From the NCBI GenBank assembly GCA_019614645.1, contig JABWDB010000009.1, positions 9,405,501 to 9,469,500 of the forward strand: a DNA stretch of 64,000 nt, written 5' to 3'. Positions 39,636 to 51,055 of the stretch are shown here, piece by piece. The translations under genes and the position numbers were made by a program. The notes beneath the pieces are model-generated. The model was not told where the DNA came from, did no database searches, and was given only the letters and a program-made list of their open reading frames with translations. The stretch's first letter is position 1; every line of letters begins with the position of its first letter. The stretch is from Stratiolaelaps scimitus (Eukaryota > Arthropoda > Arachnida > Mesostigmata > Laelapidae).

Positions 39636-40469
39636 GAATAATTATATATTTTTGATAATATTTGTTAATTGAATTGAAACACATCTGTTATTGTGATATC
39701 ACTTTATACGAAAGACTAATTCATATTAAGACACAATGATGATAAAGTATTATATTAAATCATAGCTGAAAAATAACAAATGAAAGTTGGATGCGGAATC
39801 TTAAGCGGTGGGGAAATTTCAAATATATGTATATAATTTGGCATAATATATATATATATATATCGCGTTCAGCTGGTTTGTCTTTCTAAACTGTTTACAC
39901 TAACAGCGATCAAATGCAAATCAACAAGCACATTGGTACCAGCTGTTGCAGCAAATCGATTAACCGAGTCAGCTTCATCGAATTCACGAACGTCGGCCTT
40001 GCAACTAGTAGCTTTCCGCCTTTCGTTCAAAACATTTCCAAAGAGCGAACCGCACGAAAGCGTCCCTCAGAGACGCCATGAAAAGATCCCGTGAATTTGG
40101 CCCGTTTCTACTTTGTGGGGTTGATTGAGTACCCCACGCGATCGACCTTCTCCGTCAGAATTCGATTCGATGGGGGTGGCATTTCAATCAAAATGGATTG
40201 AAATCCCTCCATTGCGTCAAAGGAATAATGAGAATGAGAACAATGAATTTTCCCTTCAAAAGTCGACGACCCGCGCGAGGCGTCACATTATCAATGTCGT
40301 AAGATGCAATTCGTAAACAACTATAACAAATATGAACACTCATAGCTGTTGCACACACACACACGCACACGCATGGAGATCATGGAATGGGAGGCCGTGA
40401 TACCAAAAGGATTTTGCAAATTTAATGCTCAATAAAATGTCTATTAAATAGAGTATATAGAACAGTTAT

Positions 40470-40527
40470 ATCATAAAGAGAATATCTAAATTATAGACAC
40501 TTATAATTTAGATATTCTCTTTATGAT
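40470..40527. repeat. Perfect 26-bp inverted repeat, 6-nt loop
   Basis: Arms 40470-40495 and 40502-40527 are exact reverse complements around GACACT. The stem contains AAGAGAATATC. It lies about 850 bp from the other perfect hairpin but does not share its sequence. Confidence 0.95.
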
Positions 40528-41235
40528 GTAATAATTACTATCATTATTATTAGTATTAAAATGTATAATATTTTACAACAAAAACGTAAAATAAAGCGAG
40601 CCCAGGTTAGCACGAATGCAACGATCTCTATCATAAGCAAACCCACTGTACGTGAGGTATTAATTAACATTTACAAAATCAGCAATAAAATGTGTTGGAA
40701 TAGCGCTCCACGGGTACACGTCACCACAGGTCCACAGTTATTGTGCTGAGCAGTTGCCTTTCTCAGTGGCACAGAGAGTCTAAAAGCAATGTATTTTATT
40801 TAATACGTAAAGTACTTATGTCTGAGCACGATATGTATGTGCCCTCAAGGAAATACTCAAATTATCCCGAAATGTTAAATAAATGTTATGCCAATCATCG
40901 TTTTAAGCTTGCCACAAAATCCAGTTTATGCTCAACTTCTACCCGCCTGAATAGATTGATTCAGAAGGAGCTCGCAATTGCTCGTTTTGAGAGACGCCAT
41001 CATCATCATCAGCATCTAGCAATCTTTCTAGAGTTTCGAGTCACTTACGGAGTTTCGTGTTTTAATTAAGCTTTATGAGACACAAACTGGAGCAGGTTCG
41101 ATTTGGTTCGTACAGAGTCAGCTGGGTAGGCCAGCGGTGGTCGAAATGTGCAACTGCGTTTACAATTATTGGATAAAAAAAAATTATATTCGGCAAATAT
41201 TGAGGAGTAAGGCAAATCTAAGAGGCAAGAGCATG

Positions 41236-41308
41236 GCCGAAATAGCTCAGTTGGGAGAGCGTTAGACTGAAGATCTAAAGGTCCCTGGTTCGATCCCTGG
41301 TTTCGGCA
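41236..41308 (+). tRNA. tRNA-Phe (GAA)
   Basis: 73 nt without intron. The acceptor stem GCCGAAA pairs with TTTCGGC and the discriminator is A at 41308. D arm GCTC...GAGC, anticodon stem TTAGA/TCTAA with anticodon GAA at 41269-41271, T loop TTCGATC. Both internal promoter boxes are recognisable. The T stem is CCTGG/CCTGG, which leaves a central T-T mismatch where the common metazoan gene has a T-G pair. CCA is not encoded. Poly-T follows shortly after (near 41314), as expected for a polymerase III terminator. Confidence 0.96.
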
Positions 41309-42605
41309 TAATATTTTTTTGAAAAGATACGTACGTATTAATTTCCTCGGCGACATGCTAATTTGTTTATTCATTCTAACTAGGTTTTGTCTTTGGCTTG
41401 CCTGTATGACGATGTCGTTCCCTGTCAACACAACCAACAACATTTTCGACAACTGACCCCGTTGGGCGTCCGCAACTACCCCTGCCGTTGTGTAGTGCTA
41501 TTACATGAAGCTCTGCGAGACGGTGGAGCTTAAGGGGGCAAGATATGTTTCGTTGTGAGTAAGGGTCTTGGCGAAGAGAAGGTCGACCGTCCGGGTCGAG
41601 TCCCACACGATTCTAGCTTTGACAACTGCTATTTAATACAGCAGCCGCAGCGCGTTACTAGTAGCTTATCTCATCCATACAAGAGCTAATAGAACTTGAA
41701 AGCAAATAAACTTCAAGACAGCATAAATTCAACCCATAAATTCTGCGGTAAGATTCCGATCAACACAATTGATAATCTTCGAAATGGAGAACGACTCCCC
41801 CAAAGCATCATAACGTAAAAGGCAAATCGTTAGACATCACTAGAATTGCTGCTCTCCAGATTCTTTAGAAAGGTATCTCCCTCCTTAGTTTAACAGCTCT
41901 ACCGCTATTATGTTATTAAGGTGTTTGTTTGTTGCCTAACATGAACTGGACGATACGTGGAACCAATTCCTCTCGTCGAGCAGGCAGCTTGGGCCAAGTC
42001 GATCACTTCGGTTGCCGGCTCTTGCCGTTTTCTACCTCATCCATGTGCGGACCATGAAGCCTTACGGGATGCGTCCTGCGAGGAACAGTAACACCCGAGG
42101 TGGCCCGTCTTATTAGATTGCGTTTTTTTCTACGCTATAGAAACGTTTGCGTTATTAAGAGCACTTACTTCCTTATACGTTTTTTTCGACGTTATCGTCG
42201 ATGCCCATACGTGAGCCCTGTGAGAGCAGAATCGATTAGGTGACTGGCAAATCTCCTTCTTCCAAATCCCTCTCTCAAAGTGGTAATTGATATATCATTG
42301 AACACATTACATAATTGCTCATTGAGCTAAGTTTAGTTAAGTGCAGCGCCATGTCTTTTTGTTCCACCCAGATTTCTTTCCCCCACGTGCTCTCCCTTAT
42401 TCTAGGTACGATTACAAATGCATTTCAACAAGGAATGACCAGAAAATCGATCGGTTTTTTTACGTGTTCATTTGTCGCTGGTCCACCAGACGCTGGGCTA
42501 ACGATGCTTAATCGCTTCTGCTTCGCCAAACGAAAGCCGTAAAATCCAGCATATTCTGGGTACCTAGCAGGTGCCACATAGACCCTCAACCTAACGTTAC
42601 CAATG
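41309..42605. other. Intergenic, no gene seen
   Basis: I see no supported coding region. Minus-strand frames at 41066-41452 and 41376-41606 overlap or adjoin the tRNA gene. The first is in part the antisense translation of tRNA-Phe and is discounted. Confidence 0.5.
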
Positions 42606-43097
42606 TTATGAAAGAGGTTCGTTCTTGCTTTGCCACCGAGAAACGTTGTCACTGCAGTGTTCGCAGAGGAATGCTTCCAGCGGCGGAGGCCGCTCTGCGC
42701 GCATTTGTAACATCCCTACCACATCTTCTTCGTGCTTCACGCGCTGACGCGCTAAAGCGAACGAATTGTGGAAAGGTCGAGTGTCGACGCTGATGCTCCC
42801 AACTCCACGTCGTCTAGTTGCCCATAGATGGATTCGAATGGTTTTGCTATGCTTCGGTTGATCATGCAATTGGTGGGTGAACACAGCCAGTGGATACAAA
42901 ACTCAAGCATCGAGCGGTTGAAATCTAGACGAGGCACGAATGAACAAATTGCCCCTGTGAGCGAAAAAGTCCGCATAGCAATCTATGGATATTGACAATC
43001 GAATAGCTTCCGCTTGATCATCGGTGATCACAATAGCTTTGCTGTCACGCGGTGGAATGAAAATTTCTGTACCCTCAAAGGCTGTAGTAGGCGGCAT
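42606..43097 (-). pseudogene. Possible degenerate open frame, unidentified
   Basis: From 43097 down to 42606 one minus-strand frame stays open for about 164 codons except for a single TGA at about 42903. No domain is recognisable and there is no repeat or splice structure that would confirm it. It could be a chance frame or a decayed gene. It lies upstream of HHAT on the opposite strand. Confidence 0.15.
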
Positions 43098-43575
43098 TCA
43101 TGGCGAAATGAAGCTTAAGCATGAATTTGTCCAAATTGGGTTGGCGACCAGGTTGCGCCGTCGCCCGAACCCGAGAACTTAAGGTGACCTTCTGAGGTTG
43201 ATGCGTATCAGAGCAGGTGAGTGTTAATGGTTGGCTGGTGCGAGATGATCCAGTACTGCCGGGCCATGCTTTTCCTAAGTGTCGCTTATGAGTTTACATC
43301 TGCAAACAAGCCTAAACTCTGACGTGTTTATCATACGATATTCCCTGAAAATTCAATCAATATATATATCCTTAACTACCTAAGAGTCCACTGCGCAATG
43401 TTGCTATATACAATCGCCTGTCGTTGCTGTATCGCAGAATAATTTTAGAATACCTCAGTCATGTAATGACTATTTGTTTCTACGTGAGATAGATGAAACA
43501 CCAAATTTGCATCTAACTTGCATACAAGTGATAAATCGAATCAAATGATGATATGACAATTGTCTCTATTGCAGG

Positions 43576-45045
43576 ATGGATCAAGCCGCCGTCCAGAGGA
43601 TCAGCACCGTTGTATGGGCAGCAGCAGTCATATTTGTTTTAGCAAAATATTATTACGCTGTCCAATATACGCTGTTACCACAACATCCCGAACGTAACTA
43701 CGATGAACTATTTAGTAGTGGCTGGATACCAACCTTCGAATCGCTCGATACATCGGATTCGGAATGGCTTTTCGTCAAGGCTGCAGCTAAATTTTACTTC
43801 GCAGCCGTAATACTACAAAACGTTATACTCCGCGCCACTTCGACAGGAATACACGTTGAGGTTCGATGCCTGATATCGATGGCGTTTCTGACGGTCACAT
43901 TCGGACCATTACGTGCGTTCTTTCTCATTGGCGTCTTTGGTCTCACCGTGCTGGCGAGCAGGCTGCCCAGCAATGCTTTCGTGTATATCGTAAACTTATC
44001 TCTCGTCTACATCGTGGTGTATGACCGAAGGTTCCTACAGTTGCTCGGAAACTCTCACACAGCCAGCGAAAACACCGCTTTGCTGTTTGACGTGGCAGTG
44101 TCGTGGTCATGCCTGCGGGCGATATCTTTGGGACTTGAACTCAGCAGGGGCAATGTCTGCGAAGTGATATCGGCATTGTGCTACTATCTCTATCTTCCAG
44201 CATTGTGCACAGGGCCGCTGATGAATTGCAGAGAGTTCGTACAGCAAATCGGGGCGTCACCTCTTCCGCGGACGAAAAAATCCGCCAAACTGCTGTGGAT
44301 GTCCGCCCTCAAGCTGCTAACATGGGTGTTGATTATGGAACTCATGGATCATGCACTCTTTACGACGTTTGTAGCCTTCAACTACATCTTACTCAGGTCC
44401 GACATCACGGTCTCTGAGTACTTCGGCTTGACGGTGGCGATGATGGCACGATTTTACGTCAAGTACCTGATCATCTATGGAGCAGGTGTCGAGGCCGCCC
44501 GTCTTGAAGGCATCTCTTTACCTATACCACCGCGGTGCACGCTTCGAATTACATCCGGTGCTCACGTATGGCGCACCTTCGATCGGGGCTTATATGAATG
44601 GATTATCGAGTACCTGTACCTTCCTCTGGGAAGAAAATTCTTCGCGTCTGTTGTGTGTTTCATCTTCGCCTGTTTCTGGCACGGCTCATCAATACCGGTT
44701 GTGCTGTGGGCTTCAATTAATTGTGCTCTCGTTATCGTTGAACGCGTCTTGGCTCGCAACCTTCACCCAGCACTGTGGGTTGTCGCTCAGATCCCCCTGC
44801 ATTGGTTCGCGGTGTTCAGCAATATGTTCTACCTCGGTGATGAAGCTGTAGCATACGACTTTTTCCCACGCCTGTTTAGCTCGCCGTTCGTGGTTGTGGC
44901 GGCATCTGTAATCTCACTGTGCGCTTGTGTAGTAGGACGCAAATTCGAAGCGAATGATAGACGCATGTATGCGCAGAGCACACCTAGATCACGTTCGAAA
45001 AATGAAAAAAAAAGTCACGCAACTTCCTTGCAAAAGTCGAATTAA
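43576..45045 (+). CDS. HHAT: Hedgehog acyltransferase (MBOAT family)
   Basis: 489 aa, close to human HHAT. HHAT (Drosophila rasp) is an ER multipass MBOAT enzyme that attaches palmitate to the N-terminal cysteine of Hedgehog. Seen: many hydrophobic segments, the N-terminal transmembrane helix, and the MBOAT core block WRTFDRGLYEWIIEYLYLP followed by CFWHGSS. The proposed catalytic pair is D336 and H369 (human D339 and H379). C321 in PPRC lies 15 residues before D336, like the haem-linked C324 of human HHAT. The intact histidine argues against the catalytically dead HHAT-like paralogue. The C-terminal tail is Ser/Lys-rich. An acceptor (ATTGCAG at 43568-43574) lies one base before the ATG, so a 5' non-coding exon is likely. 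The coding part is a single exon. A poly(A) signal AATAAA is at 45276-45281. Confidence 0.9.
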   Translation: MDQAAVQRISTVVWAAAVIFVLAKYYYAVQYTLLPQHPERNYDELFSSGWIPTFESLDTSDSEWLFVKAAAKFYFAAVILQNVILRATSTGIHVEVRCLISMAFLTVTFGPLRAFFLIGVFGLTVLASRLPSNAFVYIVNLSLVYIVVYDRRFLQLLGNSHTASENTALLFDVAVSWSCLRAISLGLELSRGNVCEVISALCYYLYLPALCTGPLMNCREFVQQIGASPLPRTKKSAKLLWMSALKLLTWVLIMELMDHALFTTFVAFNYILLRSDITVSEYFGLTVAMMARFYVKYLIIYGAGVEAARLEGISLPIPPRCTLRITSGAHVWRTFDRGLYEWIIEYLYLPLGRKFFASVVCFIFACFWHGSSIPVVLWASINCALVIVERVLARNLHPALWVVAQIPLHWFAVFSNMFYLGDEAVAYDFFPRLFSSPFVVVAASVISLCACVVGRKFEANDRRMYAQSTPRSRSKNEKKSHATSLQKSN

Positions 45046-45281
45046 CACAAACTTCTAGATAAATATATCTACGAATTCGAGTGCACAATGTTGAGTTATG
45101 CAAATAACGCGTGATGAATTGTTGTGTAAACGCAAGGGCAAATGGGCTGCATATGCAAGCGGCAACCGTTGTTGTTATTACTAACTATTTTTAATAGTTA
45201 GTAAAGCGAATAGTGTGTCTTCCATTGTCTATTGTTCAATTCGCTCGTACAAACCGCGGGCGTTTATAATTAACTAATAAA

Positions 45282-45837
45282 TACTTACGACAATTGCGGG
45301 CAGACATGTCCAGACGGCGTGAAGTACCGCATACTGAAGCTACGTTTTTTCTTTCGCTCAAAAAATGCACTAAGCAGCATAAGTGTAGCTGCCGCCTAAT
45401 CGCGTCAAATGAAGTATAAAAATTATATATATATATATACATATATATATATAGTCCGGGGGATATACATAATAAGCATTCCGAAGCACAACTAGTGTGC
45501 TCGGTTGTTGTGTTACATATGAGTTGATATTTGAAATAGATAGTGATAGCTAATAGAGCACGAGATGGTGATGAAGAAGTGGGAATAGTCTTTAGTTTTG
45601 CGCAAACCATCTGTCTATAGACTATGTCTCCATATAGGCCCCGTTTTAGATTAAGACGTAAATAATCCCGATTTACCCCGATATGCAAAAAAAAATCCAT
45701 TTTATCTATACAAAAAAAATCTTTCTCACATTTCCCAAGAGCACCTTTGGCAGCCGAGTGTCTAAAACGGGAAAAAAAACCCTTCCTCCTAAAAGAAAAC
45801 ACCGCTGATCTCGGAACGACAACGACTGAACTGTTGT
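45282..45837. other. Gap between convergent HHAT and RPS28 ends
   Basis: This separates the HHAT poly(A) signal from that of RPS28. It holds an (AT)n run near 45424-45453. The 188-codon minus-strand frame at 45236-45802 covers this repeat and several A/T homopolymers, so I do not count it as a gene. A short hairpin (12-bp arms) lies just outside at about 45178-45206. Confidence 0.55.
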
Positions 45838-45843
45838 TTATTG
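45838..45843 (-). terminator. Poly(A) signal of RPS28
   Basis: TTTATT on the plus strand, hence AATAAA on the minus strand, about 120 nt beyond the RPS28 stop codon. Confidence 0.7.
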
Positions 45844-45962
45844 TTCATATTGTCAGCCAAGTATTTCCCTGATTAGCCTGTCACCCCGGCACTTCTGCAC
45901 ATCACCACTCCTGCAGAAGGCCCACTCCATCTGAAGTGGCTGCATCGACTGACAGCCCACCA

Positions 45963-46834
45963 TTAGCGAAGTCTTCTTGCTTCACGCTCAGACTCGAGCA
46001 GTGTGAGAATGTCGTTCTCACGAACTGGGCCCTTGACGTTGCGAATGATGGAGCGGTTGGACTCATCGATGAACTCGACGCGAACCTGGGTACACTGGCC
46101 CTGTGAGCCTGTGCGGCCCAACAGCTTGGTGACCTGTGTAAACCAAACATAAATGTATGATTATTATTTAATATCACAGTGATGCATTTGGGTGGTACTA
46201 TGTAAATGACGATGACGTGAGATCTCCCTTCCAAGAGCTCTGGGCTCGGGGGGGGAGAAGGAACCAACGTGGTTTGGGTTTCTTACTCAGGGGTCAGTGA
46301 AACGATTAGAGGAACGTGCTTACAATTCATTATAGACAACAAGCGCATTGGTTTGGAGATTTTCATTTGCCGTGAGGCCACATGGTCTTCCGACCACTCC
46401 ACTCTTATAGGGGACTCCTCAACAGCACCAAATCGAGAGATACAGTTTGGTTATGACGTTTTGATTGTTGAGCAGACCAGCTCATACATGTACAGTTGTT
46501 GTGTTGTACGAATATATGTCACAGCATTAATCATATCGCTTATGTGTTTCATAAGCAACTTTGGTAAGTTTGGATAACTAGAAATAGCTAATTACACCGG
46601 GCAAAGCTATACTCCGCCCAATCAATAACGACAGTCGTGGCCCCCAGCACGTCGCATTAATAGTCCATCTCCTCCGACACTCAATCGGGACGAATTTTTA
46701 TGCTCAATTTTAGTCTCAGTAGATTTAGCCTGTGAAAGTATGTTCATCGCACCTACCTACACAGTTAATTTTGCATAATTTACAGTGAAATTCAGCAAAA
46801 ATGTACTTACACGTGCGAGCGTACACTTCTCCAT
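45963..46834 (-). CDS. RpS28: Ribosomal protein S28 (eS28), two exons
   Basis: Exon 1 is 46811-46834 (eight codons) and exon 2 is 45963-46133. The donor CGT|GTAAGT and an acceptor ending CACAG join in phase to 64 aa, close to animal eS28 (65-69 aa). It is a component of the 40S ribosomal subunit near the mRNA exit. Nearly the whole protein is the conserved block: [20 protein letters not shown], then [15 protein letters not shown] and the terminal [12 protein letters not shown]. The short first exon is typical for the gene. Upstream of the ATG a pyrimidine run, CCTTTTCGCTTC on the minus strand (46844-46855), looks like a 5' TOP element, which would mean growth-dependent translational control. 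TMEM38 starts 572 bp away on the opposite strand. Confidence 0.96.
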
Positions 46835-47406
46835 GTTGCCGATAGAAGCGAAAAGGCAGCAACGATCCCGAAACCGAAACTACTCGCCGTTCTATTTACA
46901 CACTACAAAGCTCGAGAGAGATATCGATAGATTCGACTCCATACGTGGTTTCTCGATATTCTATTGGAACTAATCAAAATCTTCGCAGATTTTAGCTACA
47001 GCTAAGCTCGTCCTGAAGGTGGCAATTGCGTCCACATAAATTTAGCCGTCGTAGGAACAAAACATGGAGCGACAATATTCCACCTCACGGAACGGTTTGG
47101 AGTTCTAGCGCCAAATTCAAAACGCTCCATTTGGACTGTTCGAAATGTTCACCCGCAAAACAACCTAGTAGGTTTGGCGCACCAACATTGCGCTTTGCTG
47201 CCGAGGAGGTGATCCATCAATCGTTCGACACTGACACGGTGTCGCGCGCGGAGTTGGGTCTGCGGCCCACAGCCAGTGTGACCTGTGAACATTCCCAACT
47301 TGTGTAGTTGGGAAGGTGCCGTTCGACGACTGGTGCGGTTGTGGTGGTTGTGCAATACAGTGAAGCCCCGGACAAGGCAGGGCGAAAAGCGAATCAGTTG
47401 ATCAAC
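46835..47406. promoter_or_regulatory. Divergent promoter interval between RPS28 and TMEM38
   Basis: The two start codons face away from each other with 572 bp between them. The RPS28 side carries a TOP-like pyrimidine run at 46844-46855. No TATA box stands out. Whether one bidirectional promoter or two separate ones serve the pair cannot be told from sequence. A 93-codon frame inside (47026-47307) has no support. Confidence 0.5.
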
Positions 47407-50400
47407 ATGGATCCGGAAACATTTCTTGAGATTGCTAACCATGTTAGCAAACTCAAGATGTATCCATACTTCGAGATAGCGCATTGTATCGTTACGCTGC
47501 TGTATCTTCGAGAAGATCTAGGGACCGGTACGTGAACCCGTGGTTCAGGTTCATACGAAATGTCGTTCAATGCAAAATATTTCAATAGGAGCGAAAACCA
47601 ATAGAAAATCGGGTGTGCGCGGGCGGGCTCGCGCGCGCGCGCTGTTCGCTTTCATTTAGCCGAGTCCAGCGATTCACAGCTGTCCGGCAACTTTCATATC
47701 GTCGTTCTTATTTGATGGCCACTTTCACACAATTGTGCTTCTCTGTTCGGCAAAGGCTAGCGGAACATAACGAGTTTCACCCTCGAACGATCAGCTTGAA
47801 TGGCTGGCACTTGTTGGGCGCCTTGTCTTCAAATGGTCATGTGGGCAAAGGCGGAAATGCTCTTTGTAATATCGATGTAAGCGGCCAGATAGATATTTGG
47901 TTCACCTGTTTGGACAGCCAAAAATTATCCAACCTCTATAATTCTCTCCTAATTTCTACAAAGTGGCCTATCGAGTGCCAAATGTTGACCAGACATTTCT
48001 TGAAGAACACGATGCGAATCATAGTGTAAGTTCGGCTGTGCTGCATTCCTGCGCAAGGCCGCCCGCCATGCTCGATGCGGGCCAACCCTATGCTATTAAG
48101 GTGGTGAGACCTTAGGTTTTGGTCATTAGTGCGAAGAACTTTTGTGCGTGAGGCCACCGATTGCTGAGACGTGTAGCGATTGCCCATTGGAACAGGGACA
48201 ATGAGCATCACTATAAATGTTGAATATACTGGGCTCGAGAAAGTGAACTAGTTCTGTCTATCTTTGGGTTTTTTTTTAATAAACGTTTGTAGGAAGTCCA
48301 CCACGGCGCGAATTTCTCACAATACTATTTCAATGTATTAAATACAGTACATCGGACGAGCGGTTCTCAGTGAGGCCGTAGATAACACTAGTATAAAAAT
48401 GAAGCCATGTAGACAACCAAACACTTTCGCTAACTTCAATCTAGGTAACTTGTCCTAATTTAATCCTGTTCTACATTTCGTTTACATCTCTCTATTTCCA
48501 ACTAAGGTGTTGGATCATAGTTTGGTGTGGGAGCGACCGATATAGTTGGGTGCCTCTTTGAAAACAAGTTTTACGAATCGCTCTCAGAATCGAACATGTA
48601 TCGAACTCTCTCTCTCTCTCCCCCTAAGTAAACAAAGAGTGTTCATCATTTCATTATCTGATGGCACTGTCGGACAAATTTACAAAATTGTACAATTCTT
48701 TATAATCCAGGATTGTAATTCCGCAGGAAGATGAACATGACATACATATATACACAGAAAAGAATGTTTATAGAGCTAAAATACTGACTCGCGTGTTGCT
48801 GACGTATGCTGCTCTAGGAATTCACATGTGCATCAGAAATACCTACTGCACAATATATAACGTCACTTGTATAAGCCACGCTTGGTTTTCAATTCTTCGT
48901 TTCCCTGTGGTTGATCTCTCATTTTGTCAACTTGTTTATTTCTATAGTGAAAGTGAGTTTTCAATATTTTTTGAGAAAGACTTGACTTTTTGTTTCAAAA
49001 TCAATGTGTTTTGCAGCGACAGGACTAAGTTTGTAATTAAACGATGCGCTGAGAGAAGAATCCTACCTATAAATTAATCAGTTCTCAATAGCTGTTCAGT
49101 CAGCAGCCATCACCCTCCCTCCCTGTGCTTGCCATATCTAGCAGCCCGTGGAACGCGCCAGGAGAAGCTAATTAAAGAAAACAGATTGATGGTGAAATGG
49201 GGCGTATAGATTATACCGATCCCAATTATTGCAATCTAACGAAACGATGGGTTTTTCATTTATTTTCTTGGTTTGGTTTTCATGACAATTTTCAGGATCA
49301 CATCTTTTCTCCCGTAAGCATCCGTTATCATGCTGGGTGAGCTCGATATTCTCGATCTATGCGGGAGGGATGTTTGCGGCGCTCTTGCTCGGGGAGCCCG
49401 TTCTCGCAGTGTTCAAGAACAATCAGAGTCTTGTCCTGGCTACCGCCTGCTGGTAGGTACCCTCTCAATGAAAAACATTTGATTGCAATATTTTTCTATT
49501 ATAGACTATCGCTAAATCGGTCTTAATAAACATTTGTCAGTAATTGGCTAGATTGTTGAATAGGTAATCTGCAGCAATCACAACAGTGTGATGTGGCATG
49601 CCAGTTGTATCAGTCGATACGTGACACTGTCTATCCAGCTTGGCTAAGAATTCATTCACGACCCCCCATAAAGCACTCAAACTCGGCACTGTCATTCAGC
49701 CATTTTTACTGGCCTTTTTCTTTACCTTTCCTCATCTAACAAACACTCCCGGGTATTGGGGCTAGCTGCTGCTTTATCCAAAACAACAGCGAGTATACTG
49801 GGAAATATATATATATATGCAGGTTTGAGCCCCGTTGCGCGGTGACATATAAGAGAGCTTAGGCATTGCAAAATTGCAGCTCCTTTAATAAACCAATAAA
49901 GCTTTACCTTTACTGCTACCGGCAACAGTAGCTACAAGTACTGCACTTGTAGGGCTACTACAAGCCACGTAAACCATTCGCATACTGCCATTATCTAGTT
50001 ACTATGGATATCTAAGTCGCCCTGTTGTCCTTTCGACCAGGTATCTAATTTTCTACTCGCCTTTCGACGTTGTGTACAAATTCTGCAAGATTCTGCCGAT
50101 CAAGCTGGCAATCGCATTGGCAAAGGAGGTCACACGCGCAAAAAAAGTCCATGATGGGGTCCACCACGCCGCGAAACTTTATCCCAACGCGTATCTCATC
50201 ATGGTCATCGTTGGAGTCGTCAAAGGTATGAGCCATGGTGTCCTCGATGGCAACACCGGCTAACCTTTGGTTTAAGCGTCAATCTTTACAATAGTATAGT
50301 ACAACTGTAGTTAATTTGTGAAAAGAGTCAGCGCAATTAGTATTGGACATTTCTCCACAGCAGAGATTATTGCTGTTAATGATTGTGTTGGACAGCAGAA

Positions 50401-51047
50401 AGTCCGACATTCTCTCAGATGGAAGTTTCCTATAGTCTTTTCACGAGTAATCGTTCTTCCAGTCTTTTATCCATTAACGATGACTAACCTACCTCTTTCT
50501 TTCTCTGTGTGTTATTCGCGGACAGGCAATGGCTCTTCTTTCCTGAAGGTGTTCGAACGTCTCCTGCGAGGTTTCTGGACACCTCAAGCGATGGAGATCA
50601 TGCAGCCATCCTTCGCAACGAAGGCGTGCGTGATCGCTTCTTTGGTTTTTGTCGTCGACAAGAAAACCGACCTCATCTCGGCGCCGCACTCTCTCGTCTA
50701 CTTCGGCGTTGTTGTGTTCTTCCTCTACTTTAAGCTCTCCTCGGTCGTTCTAGGTAAGCGCCTGCTTTCTGGTGTTCGAGCTTCTGGCGATCCTCCCAAC
50801 GCAAGCCTCATCTCAAGAGATATAGCGCTGTTCGGTGATGAGTCCGTCTCTAATGAAATTACATTCGTTTGTTATGTGTTCGTTCGAAGGCTTGCACGAT
50901 CCATTTGTTCCGTTCGAGAATCTCGCTTGTGCGGTATTCTTTGGTGGAATCTGGGACGCAATTTCGAGAGCAATTAATAAGGGCGGTGACGCGGCCGGTG
51001 GCGGGCCCAAAGAGAACAAGGACGCGGCAGCCAAGAAGAAGGAATAG
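47407..51047 (+). CDS. TMEM38: TRIC-type trimeric intracellular cation channel
   Basis: Exons 47407-47527, 49296-49452, 50041-50225, 50526-50753 and 50890-51047 join in phase to 282 aa. TRIC channels sit in the ER/SR membrane and carry K+ counter-currents during calcium release. Seen: exon 1 with YPYFEIAHCIVTLLYLRE, matching the family's FPFFDIAHY start; exon 2 with HPLSCWVSS, GGGMF-like helix glycines and LLGEPVL; exon 3 with the hallmark KEVTR (KEV 121-123) and the following lysines that bind PIP2 in studied TRICs; exon 4 with FERLLRGFW; exon 5 with FVPFENL and a short Lys/Glu/Ala-rich cytosolic tail ending KKKE. Kozak context at 47407 is good (A at -3, G at +4). Intron 1 is 1.8 kb. No AATAAA follows until 52471, so the 3' untranslated region is long or spliced. 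Confidence 0.94.
49816..49915 (+). repeat. Dispersed SINE-like repeat, copy 2
   Basis: Lies in TMEM38 intron 2. It carries GGTTTGAGCC at 49822-49831, which resembles a polymerase III B box. Then come GAGAGCTTAGGCATTGC and a tail with CTCCTTTAATAAACCAATAA and GCTTTACCTT. The segment from the GCCCCG motif to the tail aligns with the minus strand of 62245-62345, and the tail with 21948-21984. No clear A box was found. Confidence 0.6.
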
Positions 51048-51055
51048 TCGACGCG

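Larger units (their letters stand above)
38660..41235. other. MDH1 5' flank and intergenic sequence with hairpins
   Basis: Immediately upstream of MDH1 lies a G/C-richer segment likely to hold its promoter. Beyond about 39300 the sequence is A/T-rich and carries two perfect hairpins (39577-39635 and 40470-40527) and an (AT)n run near 39846-39863. No coding region is supported. Confidence 0.55.

Noticed and set aside
41066..41452. 128-codon minus-strand frame
   Set aside because: Its middle part is the antisense translation of the tRNA-Phe gene, a known source of false proteins.
45236..45802. 188-codon minus-strand frame
   Set aside because: Runs through an (AT)n tract and A/T homopolymers; the peptide has Ile-Tyr repeats and no domain.
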